Part shown: positions 17,781 to 27,204 of the stretch, in pieces
How positions within the stretch are numbered: position 1 is the stretch's first letter
How the letters are laid out: every line of letters begins with the position of its first letter
Origin: Pseudomonas sp. MPC6
GTDB lineage: Bacteria; Pseudomonadota; Gammaproteobacteria; Pseudomonadales; Pseudomonadaceae
Assembly: GCF_006094435.1 (NCBI RefSeq)
Contig: NZ_CP034783.1
Location: forward strand, 2,073,001 to 2,137,000
Reading direction: 5' to 3'
DNA: 64,000 nt
Notes under the pieces: generated by a model
Database searches by the model: none
Told to the model about the DNA's origin: nothing
Seen by the model: the letters and a program-made list of their open reading frames with translations, nothing else
Translations under genes and position numbers: made by a program

Positions 17781-17830
17781 GGGTCATGCTGGTGCAGGAA
17801 TGGGGTGTAAGGCACGCCCGTTCCTCGCCT

Positions 17831-18090
17831 TCAAGCCTTGCCCACTTCGTCGCGCAAAAACGCCAACCAGCGCCCGCTGCAACGCGGTCAGCGCACCTTC
17901 GCGGCTGATCTACGCCAGCTCCGTCGGCGATAGGTCGGGCAGGTCGGTGTACACGCTGTGCTCGGGCAATACTGCCGAAACCGGCAGCACTGACACGCCC
18001 AAGCCGCAAACGGCCGCCGCCTGAATGCCTGTCAGGCTATGACTTCCAGAGGCAATCCGCCATGGCCGCTGTGCCCGTATTGCCAGCGTC
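17831..18090 (-). pseudogene. Remnant of a LysR-family regulator (C-terminal part)
   Basis: On the minus strand, one frame reads RAQRPWRIASGSHSLTGIQA...GLGVSVLP..., the end of a LysR effector-binding domain. It stops at an in-frame TAG (17910-17912); after that the same frame resumes with ISREGALTALQRAL and a further frameshift near 17865 restores the typical ending AFLRDEVGKA and a stop at 17831. The N-terminal DNA-binding half is missing. At least one nonsense codon and one frameshift make it non-functional. Confidence 0.75.
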
Positions 18091-18290
18091 ATGGGTAATG
18101 CCGACATTGTTTTTTTGAAGAACCACGGGGTGATCATTGCCGCGCCGACCATCGCCGAGGCCTGGGACGATCTGTATTACCTGGAGCGCGCCGCCCAGGT
18201 CCAGTTGATGGCGATGGCGACCGGGCGCGAGCTCAAACCGGTACCTCACGAGATTGCCCAGCGGGCTTACGAGCAAAGCGTTTATTCGTT
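18091..18290 (+). pseudogene. Remnant of a class II aldolase/adducin-family protein
   Basis: The plus frame from 18091 encodes NADIVFLKNHGVI, IAEAWDDLYYLERAAQVQ and AMATGRELKPVP, which is the C-terminal region of class II aldolase-family proteins. The N-terminal two thirds are absent, and the frame runs into the antisense of the next gene. It abuts the LysR remnant, so the pair looks like the two ends of a deleted divergent catabolic locus. Confidence 0.75.
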
Positions 18291-18586
18291 CAGCTACCCG
18301 TCCCGCCACCCGTACCACCGGTTCCACCTCCTGCGGACCCCGTGCCGCCGCCCGCGCCGGAGTTCGAACCGCTGGTGCCGCCACTGCTGCCGGTGTCGCC
18401 ACCCGAGTCCGTGCGATTACCGCTTGAAGGCTCGCCGGGGGTGTTATCCGGGGGCGTGGTCGGTGCGCTGGTGGCGCCGGATTGGGTCCCGGTCGCATCG
18501 GCACCATCGCCCGACCCTGCAAACGTGGCCGCTGCCGCCACCGATAACAATCCGGCCAATAACAACGAAGTGATTTTGCTGTTCAT
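18290..18586 (-). CDS. Gly/Ser/Thr-rich secreted low-complexity protein
   Basis: A 98-residue protein (start ATG 18586; a second Met codon lies immediately upstream). Signal peptide LLLAGLLSVAAAATFA is followed by a mature region made almost wholly of Gly, Ser, Thr, Pro and Ala, ending in GGTG repeats. A GGAGA ribosome-site-like sequence precedes the start. The 3' end abuts the aldolase remnant, so the original C-terminus may have been changed. Function unknown; possibly a small exported matrix or wall-associated protein. Confidence 0.6.
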   Translation of the reverse strand: MNSKITSLLLAGLLSVAAAATFAGSGDGADATGTQSGATSAPTTPPDNTPGEPSSGNRTDSGGDTGSSGGTSGSNSGAGGGTGSAGGGTGGTGGGTGS

Positions 18587-18780
18587 CATGGTAGGTCTCC
18601 AAAAGAAGAGTCGTTACCTGATGTTGGTGTGAGGGGGCAGAAGTAGGTGCCGATTGGATGACGAGTGGTGGTGGGGGCCATTCATCAACAATGAGCGACT
18701 GCTGACGCAACCGCCGAAACGTGGAGATGTCACACGCTAGGGGGGCCCCCTAGACACCCCGCCCTCAGGAGCGTTGGCCC

Positions 18781-19575
18781 ATGAAGAATTTGCGAATCGC
18801 GACGTTCAACGTCAACGGCATGCGCGCCAGGCTGCCGAACCTGCTGGCCTGGCTGGAGCGAGAACAACCGGACATTGCCTGCCTGCAGGAGCTCAAGTCC
18901 GTGGACTCCGCGTTCCCCGCCGCTGAGCTTGAGGCCGCTGGCTACGGCTCGATCTGGCAAGGCCAGTCGTCGTGGAACGGGGTCGCGATTCTGGCGCGGG
19001 ATGCGCAACCGCTGGAGAGTCGGCGCGGTTTGCCGGGCGATGACAGCGATACCCACAGTCGCTATCTGGAGGCCGCGGTGCACGGCATTCTCGTGGGCTG
19101 CCTGTACCTGCCCAACGGCAATCCGCAGCCGGGGCCGAAGTTCGCCTACAAACTGGCGTGGTTCGAACGGCTGATCAGCTATGCCAAGGACCTGCAGAGC
19201 AGCGAACACCCGGTGGTGCTGGCGGGTGACTACAACGTGGTGCCGACCGACCTGGACATCTACAACCCGCGATCCTGGCTCAAGGATGCGCTGCTGCAAC
19301 CGGAAAGCCGCGAGTGTTACCAGCGGTTGCTGGATCAGGGCTGGACCGATTCCCTGCGGCACCTGTATCCGGAGGATCGGCTGTACACCTTCTGGGATTA
19401 CTTCCGCCAGCACTGGCAGAAAAACTCGGGGTTGCGCATCGATCACCTGTTGCTCAACCCGGCATTGAGCCCCTACTTGCAAGAGGCGGGCGTCGACGCC
19501 TGGGTGCGCAACGAACCCCACGCCAGCGACCATGCGCCGACCTGGATTAGACTGGGTACGCGCAAACGGCGCTGA
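18781..19575 (+). CDS. xth: Exodeoxyribonuclease III (AP endonuclease)
   Basis: A 264-residue member of the exonuclease III/APE1 family of base-excision repair. Recognised by FNVNGMRARL, metal-binding Glu in LQELK, GDYNVVPTDLD (catalytic Asp/Asn) and the C-terminal SDHAPTW His motif. Length matches the family. The upstream 180 bases contain no other gene. Starts at ATG 18781 since the conserved LRIATFNVNG follows at once; GGAGCG lies upstream. Confidence 0.95.
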   Translation: MKNLRIATFNVNGMRARLPNLLAWLEREQPDIACLQELKSVDSAFPAAELEAAGYGSIWQGQSSWNGVAILARDAQPLESRRGLPGDDSDTHSRYLEAAVHGILVGCLYLPNGNPQPGPKFAYKLAWFERLISYAKDLQSSEHPVVLAGDYNVVPTDLDIYNPRSWLKDALLQPESRECYQRLLDQGWTDSLRHLYPEDRLYTFWDYFRQHWQKNSGLRIDHLLLNPALSPYLQEAGVDAWVRNEPHASDHAPTWIRLGTRKRR

Positions 19576-19686
19576 TGTTTACCCGGGTGGCGATTGGCTA
19601 AATCAATTGTCAGTCGAAGCGGTTTTTCCCTTATACATGGCGGCCAACAGCGCAGAAATCTGCGGCCCCTGCATAAGGATCGAGCA

Positions 19687-20514
19687 ATGAGCGAGCCACG
19701 CCTGACCCACCTGGCGTTGTACCTGCAACAGTTGGGCTTCGACGCCCCTCCGGCACCGACCCTGGACACCCTGCGCCTGTTGCAATGGCGGCATACCGGC
19801 ACCTTTGCGTTTGAAAACCTCACCACCCTGTCGGGCGAACCCGTGCTCATCGATTTGCCGTCCGTGGAGCAAAAAGTCCTGTTCGACGCTCGCGGCGGTT
19901 ACTGCTATGAACTCAACAGCCTGTACCTGGCGCTGCTGCAAGCGCTGGGCTTCGACGCACGCGGCATCTCCGGCCGCGTCGTCATGGGCCAGCCCGAAGG
20001 CGCGTGGACCGCGCGCACGCACCGCTTGAGCCTGGTGACCCTGGACGGTGTGCGCTACATCACCGACGTCGGCTTCGGCGGCATGGTGCCCACCGCACCG
20101 CTGAGACTCGATTGCGCGACCGAACAACCCACCCCCCACGAACCCTATCGCATCGAGCCGCATGACGACGGCTACACCCTGCGCGCCAAGGTCGCCGGGG
20201 AGTGGAAGGCGATGTACATCTTCGACCTGCAACGCCAGGAAGACATCGACTACGCCGTCGGCAACTGGTACGTCTCGACCCATCCCGAATCGTCGTTCAG
20301 AAAACAGCTGATGGTGGCGCGCACGGGGGAAGGCTGGCGCCGTACGCTGAACAACGGCAGCTTTGCGATTCATCGGGTCGGCAGCGAGAGCGAGCGGCGG
20401 CAGGTGGCGGATGTAGACGAACTGGTGGCGCTGCTGGAGCGCGAGTTCGGGATTCGCGTGCCGCAGCATGCAGGGTTGAAGAGCGAGCTTGGGCGGTTGA
20501 TCGAGCCCGCATAG
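19687..20514 (+). CDS. nat: Arylamine N-acetyltransferase
   Basis: A 275-residue cytosolic enzyme that moves an acetyl group from acetyl-CoA to arylamines or hydrazines. The Cys-His-Asp triad is visible: Cys in GGYCYELN, His in RTHRLSLV, Asp in ITDVGFGG. NAT-like length. ATG 19687 follows an AAGGA ribosome site; the longer open frame upstream lacks homology. Confidence 0.94.
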   Translation: MSEPRLTHLALYLQQLGFDAPPAPTLDTLRLLQWRHTGTFAFENLTTLSGEPVLIDLPSVEQKVLFDARGGYCYELNSLYLALLQALGFDARGISGRVVMGQPEGAWTARTHRLSLVTLDGVRYITDVGFGGMVPTAPLRLDCATEQPTPHEPYRIEPHDDGYTLRAKVAGEWKAMYIFDLQRQEDIDYAVGNWYVSTHPESSFRKQLMVARTGEGWRRTLNNGSFAIHRVGSESERRQVADVDELVALLEREFGIRVPQHAGLKSELGRLIEPA

Positions 20515-20564
20515 GCGGCTTATTGCCAGATTGCAGGGGGGCAATCGGGGCGCATGTCGATAAT

Positions 20565-20595
20565 TTGACCGATGAGTTGTATACAACTCTATAGA
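20565..20595 (+). promoter_or_regulatory. Promoter/operator of the purine permease gene
   Basis: GAGTTGTATACAACTC (20574-20589) is a perfect 16-bp palindrome. It lies between TTGACC (20565-20570) and TATAGA (20590-20595), which could be -35 and -10 boxes, although the 19-bp spacing is long. TTGTATACAA is typical of GntR-family operators, so repression by a purine-responsive GntR protein is plausible. Confidence 0.55.
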
Positions 20596-20656
20596 CATTT
20601 GTCCTGACTCTTGAATACAGTGTGCGTACAACAAAAACCAGGGAACCCCCCAAACC

Positions 20657-22174
20657 ATGAAAACGCCCTCTGTTTCACACCAACGGCCCGAGGATGAAAA
20701 TCTCGGGGTCGGCGCGAATATGGCTTACGGCCTGCAACATGTTCTGACCATGTACGGCGGTATCGTCGCGGTGCCTTTGATCATCGGCCAGGCGGCCGGG
20801 CTCTCGCCGGCGGACATCGGGTTGTTGATTGCTGCTTCATTGTTTGCCGGAGGCCTGGCGACGTTACTGCAAACACTGGGTCTACCGTTTTTCGGTTGCC
20901 AGTTGCCGCTGGTGCAGGGCGTGTCGTTCTCTGGCGTCGCGACCATGGTGGCGATTGTCAGCAGTGGCGGGGAGGGTGGCTTCCAGTCGATTCTTGGGGC
21001 GGTGATTGCCGCGTCCCTGATCGGTCTGCTGATCACGCCGGTGTTCTCGCGCATCACCAAGTTCTTCCCGCCGCTGGTGACGGGCATCGTCATCACCACC
21101 ATCGGCCTGACGCTGATGCCGGTGGCCGCGCGCTGGGCCATGGGCGGCAACAGTCACGCGCCGGACTTCGGCAGCATGGCCAATATCGGCCTGGCGGCGA
21201 TGACGCTGGTGCTGGTCCTGTTGCTGAGCAAGATCGGCAGCGCGACCATCTCCCGCTTGTCGATTCTGCTGGCCATGGTCATCGGTACGGTGGTCGCGGT
21301 GTTCCTCGGCATGGCGGACTTCTCGTCGGTGACTCAGGGCCCGATGTTCGGCTTCCCGACCCCGTTCCACTTCGGCATGCCGACGTTCCACTTCGCGGCG
21401 ATCCTGTCGATGTGCATCGTGGTCATGGTGACCCTGGTGGAAACATCGGCGGACATCCTGGCGGTCGGTGAAATCATCGGCACCAAGGTGGATTCCAAAC
21501 GCCTGGGCAACGGCCTGCGTGCCGACATGCTGTCGAGCATGATCGCGCCGATCTTCGGCTCCTTCACCCAAAGCGCCTTTGCCCAGAACGTCGGGCTGGT
21601 GGCCGTGACCGGGATCAAGAGCCGCTTCGTGGTCGCCACCGGCGGGTTGTTCCTGGTGATCCTTGGCCTGCTGCCGTTCATGGGCCGGGTCATCGCCGCG
21701 GTACCGACTTCGGTACTCGGTGGTGCCGGCATCGTGTTGTTCGGCACCGTCGCCGCCAGCGGCATTCGTACGCTGTCCAAGGTCGACTACCGCAACAACG
21801 TCAACCTGATCATTGTGGCCACGTCCATCGGCTTCGGCATGATCCCCATCGCCGCGCCGAACTTCTACGACCACTTCCCGAGCTGGTTCGCCACGATCTT
21901 CCACTCGGGCATCAGCTCCTCGGCGATCATGGCCATCGTGCTCAACCTGACCTTCAACCACCTGACCGCCGGCAACTCCGACCAGCAATCGGTGTTTGCG
22001 GCGGGTACCGAACGGGTCCTGCATTACCAGGACCTGGCGGCCTTGCGCGAAGGGGATTATTTCAGCGAAGGCAAGCTGCACGACTGCGACGGCAAGGAGA
22101 TTCCGGTGGTCGAGGCAGAGCATGGACATGCCGAGCCGCGGGCGGCGCATGCGAAAAGCAGTGAGCATGTGTGA
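20657..22174 (+). CDS. Purine (xanthine/uric acid) permease, NCS2 family
   Basis: A 505-residue inner-membrane protein with 12-14 helices. NCS2 signatures include YGLQHVLTMYGG near the N-terminus, the conserved Glu in VETSADILAVGE and QNVGLVAVTG, which matches the NCS2 signature. This arrangement is closest to xanthine/urate symporters, rather than uracil permeases. The C-terminal 45 residues are a hydrophilic, His-rich cytoplasmic tail. A likely GntR operator precedes the gene. Neighbouring purine-catabolic genes are not in the window. Confidence 0.9.
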   Translation: MKTPSVSHQRPEDENLGVGANMAYGLQHVLTMYGGIVAVPLIIGQAAGLSPADIGLLIAASLFAGGLATLLQTLGLPFFGCQLPLVQGVSFSGVATMVAIVSSGGEGGFQSILGAVIAASLIGLLITPVFSRITKFFPPLVTGIVITTIGLTLMPVAARWAMGGNSHAPDFGSMANIGLAAMTLVLVLLLSKIGSATISRLSILLAMVIGTVVAVFLGMADFSSVTQGPMFGFPTPFHFGMPTFHFAAILSMCIVVMVTLVETSADILAVGEIIGTKVDSKRLGNGLRADMLSSMIAPIFGSFTQSAFAQNVGLVAVTGIKSRFVVATGGLFLVILGLLPFMGRVIAAVPTSVLGGAGIVLFGTVAASGIRTLSKVDYRNNVNLIIVATSIGFGMIPIAAPNFYDHFPSWFATIFHSGISSSAIMAIVLNLTFNHLTAGNSDQQSVFAAGTERVLHYQDLAALREGDYFSEGKLHDCDGKEIPVVEAEHGHAEPRAAHAKSSEHV

Positions 22175-22177
22175 TTG

Positions 22178-22210
22178 AAAGAGGCGTCCTTCGGGACGCC
22201 TTTTTCGCAA
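22178..22210 (+). terminator. Terminator after the purine permease
   Basis: AGGCGTCC and GGACGCCT arms with a four-base TTCG loop, then TTTTT. Confidence 0.9.
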
Positions 22211-22225
22211 CTGACAAGCGCCGGC

Positions 22226-22320
22226 CCCCTGTGTAGGAGCTGGCTTGCCAGCGAAGGCGTCTACAAGGGCGGTGCAAGGCTCGAGGCCGCCTTCGCTGGC
22301 AAGCCAGCTCCTACAGGGGG
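22226..22320. repeat. REP pair (REPIN), GCTGGCTTGCCAGC type
   Basis: Two inverted REP arms, about 22226-22259 and 22288-22320, are complementary over more than 25 bases around a spacer of about 28 bases. Confidence 0.9.
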
Positions 22321-22351
22321 CGAGACGTATCACGCATTTTCTACTGGCCAC

Positions 22352-22389
22352 AAAAAAGCCCCCGAACCTTTCGATTCGGGGGCTTTTCG
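22352..22389 (-). terminator. Terminator of tRNA-Asn
   Basis: AAAAGCCCCCGAA and TTCGGGGGCTTTT arms around CCTTTCGA. Lies directly downstream of the minus-strand tRNA. Confidence 0.85.
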
Positions 22390-22400
22390 ATCTTGCTGTC

Positions 22401-22476
<76 letters not shown>

Positions 22477-22703
22477 ATGCCGTGTATGTTACTGATTCAA
22501 AAAGAGAAGTCAAGCATCTGTTGGCGATCGGACGGTTTCGACGGGACGGACGGTGGTTTATCGGTCATTGACGGTTACCAGAATGGCCCCGGAGGTCTAC
22601 CATGGCGGCCCGGAAGTGGTTACACGCGCTGCCGGCCATTCGCCGAAAAGGTACGCGCCATGAATCACCCAGTCCTCACGCCTCGCCACCACGAGGTGCT
22701 TGC

Positions 22704-22934
22704 ATGAGCATCGCTCAGATCAGTCTGCCCAAAGGGGTCGGCCCGCACGCGGAGAAGTTGTTCGACGCGATCACCCAGGCCAGCACCGCTGACGAATTGA
22801 ACCGCGCCGGTGGCAAGGCCGAAGGCTTTGTCCTCGGCCTGGAAAGCACCAAGGCGATCAAAAGCCAGGTCGCCGAATCGCTGTATGTGGCCTATGACGA
22901 TGCCGCCAGCCAGCGAGCCACCGAACTGGCTTAA
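22704..22934 (+). CDS. Small conserved hypothetical protein
   Basis: A 76-residue soluble, helix-rich protein (MSIAQISLPKGVG...). No membrane segment or known motif. ATG 22704 is chosen over longer starts as the upstream residues are atypical; a GAGGTGC lies just upstream. Its TAA stop overlaps the stop of the convergent gene in a shared TTAA. Confidence 0.6.
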   Translation: MSIAQISLPKGVGPHAEKLFDAITQASTADELNRAGGKAEGFVLGLESTKAIKSQVAESLYVAYDDAASQRATELA

Positions 22935-23140
22935 CCGCCGAAGGTCAGGGTGCCGAGCATCAGTTTGGCGTACAGCATCGTCGCGGCCAGTTGCACCAGC
23001 CACAAGGCCAGGCCGCCGAGGAAGACGCCAGCGGCCACTTGCATCACCAGGTTGTTCCCGCGTTTGGCCGGGGTGCGCGGGACGAAGGCATCCAGGTCAT
23101 CCAGGTCATCGCGCTCAGCGCGTAGGTCATCGTTTTTCAT
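22931..23140 (-). CDS. Small inner-membrane protein
   Basis: A 69-residue protein with an acidic, Asp-rich N-terminus (ERDDLDDLDAFVP) and one or two hydrophobic segments at residues 33-62. ATG 23140 chosen; the longer frame runs into REP sequence. Ends in the TTAA shared with the convergent gene. Function unknown. Confidence 0.6.
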   Translation of the reverse strand: MKNDDLRAERDDLDDLDAFVPRTPAKRGNNLVMQVAAGVFLGGLALWLVQLAATMLYAKLMLGTLTFGG

Positions 23141-23175
23141 GTGGGCTCTCATCAAAATGCTCGGGTATACATAAA

Positions 23176-23530
23176 ACCCTGTAGGAGCCCGGCTTGCCGG
23201 CGAAGGCGTCTTCATGGGCACCGCAAGGCTCGAGGCCGCTTTCGCTGGCAAGCCAGCTCCTACAGGGATCATCTGTGTGCAGATGAATTGTGGTCAATGC
23301 CAAATCCCTGTGTAGGAGCCGGCTTGCCGGCGAAGGCGTCTTCATGGGCGATGCATGGCTTGAGGCCGCCTTCGCTGGCAAGCCAGCTCCTACAGGGATC
23401 ATCTGTGTGCAGATGAATTGTGGTCAATGCCAAATCCCTGTGTAGGAGCCGGCTTGCCGGCGAAGGCGTCTTCATGGGCGATGCATGGCTTGAGGCCGCT
23501 TTCGCTGGCAAGCCAGCTCCTACGAAGGGC
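23176..23530. repeat. Tandem REP array with a 130-bp period
   Basis: Three REP pairs in tandem. The arm GTAGGAGCC starts at 23181, 23312 and 23442, giving periods of 131 and 130 bases. Each unit has two inverted REP arms and the same linker (including ATCTGTGTGCAGATGAATTG). The array lies between a small membrane protein and the aminotransferase. Confidence 0.92.
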
Positions 23531-23586
23531 AGATGTGTGCAGTCTAGAGCGCTTGCCTGGCGGGTTGAAAATTATCTGGGCCAAAT

Positions 23587-23625
23587 AAAAACGGGAAGCC
23601 CGAAGGCTTCCCGTTTCACATCGCC
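23587..23625 (-). terminator. Terminator of the aminotransferase gene
   Basis: AAACGGGAAGCC and GGCTTCCCGTTT arms around CGAA; lies just downstream of the minus-strand gene. Confidence 0.85.
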
Positions 23626-23633
23626 AAGCTGAT

Positions 23634-24830
23634 TCAAATCACCTGAACGATCGCATCCGTCACCACGTCGATGTTGCTCTGGTTCAATGCCGCGACGCAG
23701 ATACGGCCAGTATCCAGGGCGTAGATGCCGAACTCGTTGCGCAGGCGGGTCACTTGCTCGACGGTCAGGCCGGAGTAGGAGAACATGCCGCGCTGGCGAC
23801 CGACGAAGCTGAAATCACGCTGGGGCGCTTTCTTGGCCAGCAGGTCGACCATCTGGGTGCGCATGCCGCGAATCCGCAGGCGCATTTCGGCCAGTTCTTC
23901 TTCCCACTGCGCGCGCAATTGCGGGCTGTTCAGTACGGCGGCGACAATGCTGGCACCGTGGGTCGGCGGGTTGGAGTAGTTGGTGCGGATCACGCGTTTG
24001 ACCTGCGACAGCACGCGGGCGCTTTCTTCTCTCGATTCGCTGACGATCGACAGGGCGCCCACGCGCTCGCCGTACAACGAGAACGATTTGGAGAACGAGC
24101 TGGAGACGAAAAAGGTCAGGCCCGATTCGGCGAACAGGCGCACGGCAGCCGCGTCTTCGTCGATGCCATCGCCAAAGCCCTGGTAGGCCATGTCGAGGAA
24201 CGGCACGTGGCCCTTGGCTTTCACCACCTCCAGCACGTTGTTCCAGTCCGCCGGGCTCAGGTCGACGCCGGTCGGGTTATGGCAGCAGGCATGCAGCACA
24301 ATGATCGAACCGGACGGCAGGGCGTTCAGGTCTTCCAGCAGGCCGGCACGGTTGACGTCGTGGGTCGCGGCGTCGTAGTAGCGGTAGTTCTGCACCGGGA
24401 AGCCGGCGGTTTCGAACAGCGCGCGGTGGTTTTCCCAGCTCGGGTCGCTGATTGCCACGACGGCGTTCGGCAGCAGTTGCTTGAGGAAGTCGGCACCGAT
24501 TTTCAGGGCGCCAGTACCGCCGACGGCCTGGGTGGTGATGACGCGACCGGCAGCGATCAGCGGCGAGTCATTGCCGAACAGCAGTTTCTGCACGGCCTGG
24601 TCATAGGCTGCGATGCCGTCGATCGGCAAGTAGCCTCGGGAAGCATGTTGAGCGACGCGAATCGTCTCGGCTTCGACAACGGCGCGCAGGAGTGGAATTC
24701 GCCCCTCCTCGTTGCAATAAACACCGACCCCCAGGTTGACCTTGTTGGTACGGGTATCGGCGTTGAATGCTTCGTTGAGGCCCAGGATTGGATCGCGTGG
24801 TGCCATTTCGACAGCGGAGAACAGGCTCAT
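23634..24830 (-). CDS. tyrB: Aromatic amino acid aminotransferase (class I, PLP)
   Basis: A 398-residue PLP enzyme of the aspartate/aromatic aminotransferase Ia group. Seen are the N-terminal MFSAVEMAPRDPILGL-like start, the HACCHNPTGVDLS motif (Asn/Tyr contacts), and the Schiff-base Lys in SSSFSKSFSLYGERVGAL. The PLP-phosphate Arg region follows. This gene next to uvrB matches the Pseudomonas order. The substrate choice (aromatic versus aspartate) is not certain from sequence, but the relatives in this context are annotated as aromatic aminotransferases. Confidence 0.88.
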   Translation of the reverse strand: MSLFSAVEMAPRDPILGLNEAFNADTRTNKVNLGVGVYCNEEGRIPLLRAVVEAETIRVAQHASRGYLPIDGIAAYDQAVQKLLFGNDSPLIAAGRVITTQAVGGTGALKIGADFLKQLLPNAVVAISDPSWENHRALFETAGFPVQNYRYYDAATHDVNRAGLLEDLNALPSGSIIVLHACCHNPTGVDLSPADWNNVLEVVKAKGHVPFLDMAYQGFGDGIDEDAAAVRLFAESGLTFFVSSSFSKSFSLYGERVGALSIVSESREESARVLSQVKRVIRTNYSNPPTHGASIVAAVLNSPQLRAQWEEELAEMRLRIRGMRTQMVDLLAKKAPQRDFSFVGRQRGMFSYSGLTVEQVTRLRNEFGIYALDTGRICVAALNQSNIDVVTDAIVQVI

Positions 24831-25169
24831 TTTTGCGGCGGCTCTGAATGGAGAGTGGAGGGACGTGTCGCGCTCCAGCCGAATGCACTAGAGCGGTGCA
24901 CAAACGGGGAGCTAGTATAGAGGCCATCACTGATGTAACGCGACAGGCATTTCGGCTTTTGACGTAGGTTTTGCCGAATATTTTTCGATCGATCGTCGAT
25001 TGCTTGCGTCAAAGACTTCAAGGGTTGTAGGACGTTTGCCTTGAAAGCGCGGGCAATCGGCGCCACATTGAGCACAATCCCAGTTTTTTCCTCGGGCGAC
25101 ATCGGTCGTTTGCGGTCTTTTTCGTTGCTGTCCGGTTTGCCCGGCCAGGCGCGAACCCAGAGGTTTTGT
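24831..25169. other. Divergent promoter region of tyrB-like and uvrB genes
   Basis: About 340 bases between divergent genes. I found no clear LexA box (CTG-N10-CAG) and no supported gene. It must contain both promoters. Confidence 0.4.
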
Positions 25170-27185
25170 ATGTCTGAATTCCAGCTAGTCACCCGCTTCG
25201 AGCCCGCCGGCGATCAGCCGGAAGCCATCCGCCTGATGGTCGAGGGCATCGAAGCCGGGCTGGCGCACCAGACGTTGCTGGGTGTGACCGGCTCGGGCAA
25301 GACCTTCAGCATCGCCAACGTCATCGCCCAGGTGCAGCGCCCGACCCTGGTGCTGGCGCCGAACAAGACCCTGGCCGCGCAGTTGTACGGCGAATTCAAG
25401 GCGTTCTTCCCGAACAACGCGGTGGAATACTTCGTTTCGTACTACGACTACTACCAGCCCGAAGCCTACGTACCGTCCTCGGACACCTTCATCGAGAAAG
25501 ATGCTTCGATCAACGACCACATCGAGCAGATGCGTCTGTCCGCCACCAAGGCGCTGCTCGAGCGCAAGGATGCGATCATCGTCACCACGGTGTCGTGCAT
25601 CTACGGTCTGGGTAGCCCGGAAACCTATTTGAAGATGGTGCTGCATGTGGATCGTGGCGACAAACTCGATCAGCGTGCGCTGCTGCGCCGGCTCGCCGAC
25701 CTGCAATACACCCGCAACGATATGGAGTTCGCCCGCGCGACCTTCCGGGTGCGCGGCGATGTCATCGATATCCACCCGGCGGAATCGGATTTCGAAGCGA
25801 TCCGCATCGAGTTGTTCGACGACGAAGTCGAGAGCCTGTCAGCCTTCGATCCGCTGACCGGCGAAGTGATCCGCAAGCTGCCGCGGTTCACCTTCTACCC
25901 GAAAAGCCACTACGTGACGCCGCGGGAAACCCTGCTGGGTGCCGTGGAAGGGATCAAGGTCGAGCTGCAGGAGCGACTGGACTACCTGCGGTCCAACAAC
26001 AAGCTGGTGGAGGCCCAGCGCCTGGAGCAGCGCACCCGTTTCGACCTGGAGATGATCCTCGAGCTGGGTTACTGCAACGGCATCGAAAACTACTCGCGCT
26101 ACCTGTCGGGCCGTGAATCCGGCCAGGCGCCGCCGACCTTGTTCGACTACCTGCCGGCGGATGCCTTGCTGGTGATCGACGAGTCCCACGTCAGCGTGCC
26201 GCAGGTCGGCGCGATGTATAAGGGCGACCGCTCGCGCAAGGAAACCCTGGTGGAATACGGTTTCCGCCTGCCGTCGGCGCTGGATAACCGGCCGATGCGG
26301 TTCGACGAATTCGAACACATCAGCCCGCAGACGATTTTTGTCTCGGCGACGCCGGGCAATTATGAGGCGGAACATGCCGGTCGCGTGGTCGAGCAGTTGG
26401 TCCGGCCGACGGGACTGGTGGACCCGCAAATCGAAATCCGCCCGGCGCTGACCCAGGTCGACGATCTGCTCTCGGAAATCTCCAAGCGCGTGGCGCTGGA
26501 AGAGCGGGTGCTGGTGACCACGCTGACCAAGCGCATGTCCGAAGACTTGACCGATTACCTGGCCGACCACGGCGTGCGCGTGCGATACCTGCACTCGGAC
26601 ATCGACACCGTGGAGCGGGTCGAGATCATCCGCGATCTGCGCCTCGGCACCTTCGATGTGCTGGTGGGGATCAACCTGCTGCGTGAAGGCCTGGACATGC
26701 CGGAAGTCTCGCTGGTGGCGATTCTCGATGCGGACAAGGAGGGCTTCCTGCGTTCCGAGCGCTCGCTGATCCAGACCATCGGCCGCGCGGCGCGCAATCT
26801 CAATGGCCGGGCGATTCTGTATGCGGATCGGATCACCGGGTCCATGGAGCGGGCGATCGGCGAGACCGATCGGCGTCGCGACAAGCAGATCGCGTTCAAC
26901 CTGGCCAACGGCATCACGCCCAAGGGTGTGTTCAAGGACGTGGCCGACATCATGGAAGGCGCCACCGTGCCGGGTTCGCGCAGCAAGAAGCGCAAGGGCA
27001 TGGCCAAGGCCGCCGAGGAAAGTGCCAGGTACGAAGCCGAACTGCGCTCGCCGGGCGAAATCGCCAAGCGCATCAAGGCCCTGGAAGAGAAGATGTACCA
27101 GCTCGCCCGCGACCTGGAGTTCGAAGCGGCGGCGCAGATGCGTGATGAAATCAGCAAGTTGCGGGAGCGGTTGATTACGGTTTGA
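25170..27185 (+). CDS. uvrB: Excinuclease ABC subunit B
   Basis: A 671-residue helicase-like DNA damage verification subunit of nucleotide excision repair. Walker [10 protein letters not shown], beta-hairpin [14 protein letters not shown] box (VIDESHVS), helicase motif VI (QTIGRAARN), and a C-terminal UVR domain that contacts UvrC. Length matches the family exactly. ATG 25170 ([10 protein letters not shown]) is the standard start; the frame is open 43 codons upstream but without homology. Lies between the aminotransferase and gltX, as in other Pseudomonas. Confidence 0.97.
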   Translation: MSEFQLVTRFEPAGDQPEAIRLMVEGIEAGLAHQTLLGVTGSGKTFSIANVIAQVQRPTLVLAPNKTLAAQLYGEFKAFFPNNAVEYFVSYYDYYQPEAYVPSSDTFIEKDASINDHIEQMRLSATKALLERKDAIIVTTVSCIYGLGSPETYLKMVLHVDRGDKLDQRALLRRLADLQYTRNDMEFARATFRVRGDVIDIHPAESDFEAIRIELFDDEVESLSAFDPLTGEVIRKLPRFTFYPKSHYVTPRETLLGAVEGIKVELQERLDYLRSNNKLVEAQRLEQRTRFDLEMILELGYCNGIENYSRYLSGRESGQAPPTLFDYLPADALLVIDESHVSVPQVGAMYKGDRSRKETLVEYGFRLPSALDNRPMRFDEFEHISPQTIFVSATPGNYEAEHAGRVVEQLVRPTGLVDPQIEIRPALTQVDDLLSEISKRVALEERVLVTTLTKRMSEDLTDYLADHGVRVRYLHSDIDTVERVEIIRDLRLGTFDVLVGINLLREGLDMPEVSLVAILDADKEGFLRSERSLIQTIGRAARNLNGRAILYADRITGSMERAIGETDRRRDKQIAFNLANGITPKGVFKDVADIMEGATVPGSRSKKRKGMAKAAEESARYEAELRSPGEIAKRIKALEEKMYQLARDLEFEAAAQMRDEISKLRERLITV

Positions 27186-27204
27186 GTTGTGCGGTGAATG
27201 TGAG

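Noticed and set aside
20882..22351. 489-codon minus-strand open frame opposite the purine permease
   Set aside because: Antisense shadow of a well-supported NCS2 permease; low-complexity His/Arg/Gln-rich product typical of high-GC antisense frames.
23176..23530. Repeat array that might be taken for a CRISPR
   Set aside because: Units are long (130 bases), internally palindromic REP pairs with identical linkers, and no cas genes are present.
24831..25169. Possible LexA box before uvrB
   Set aside because: I looked for CTG-N10-CAG and found only pairs with the wrong spacing.
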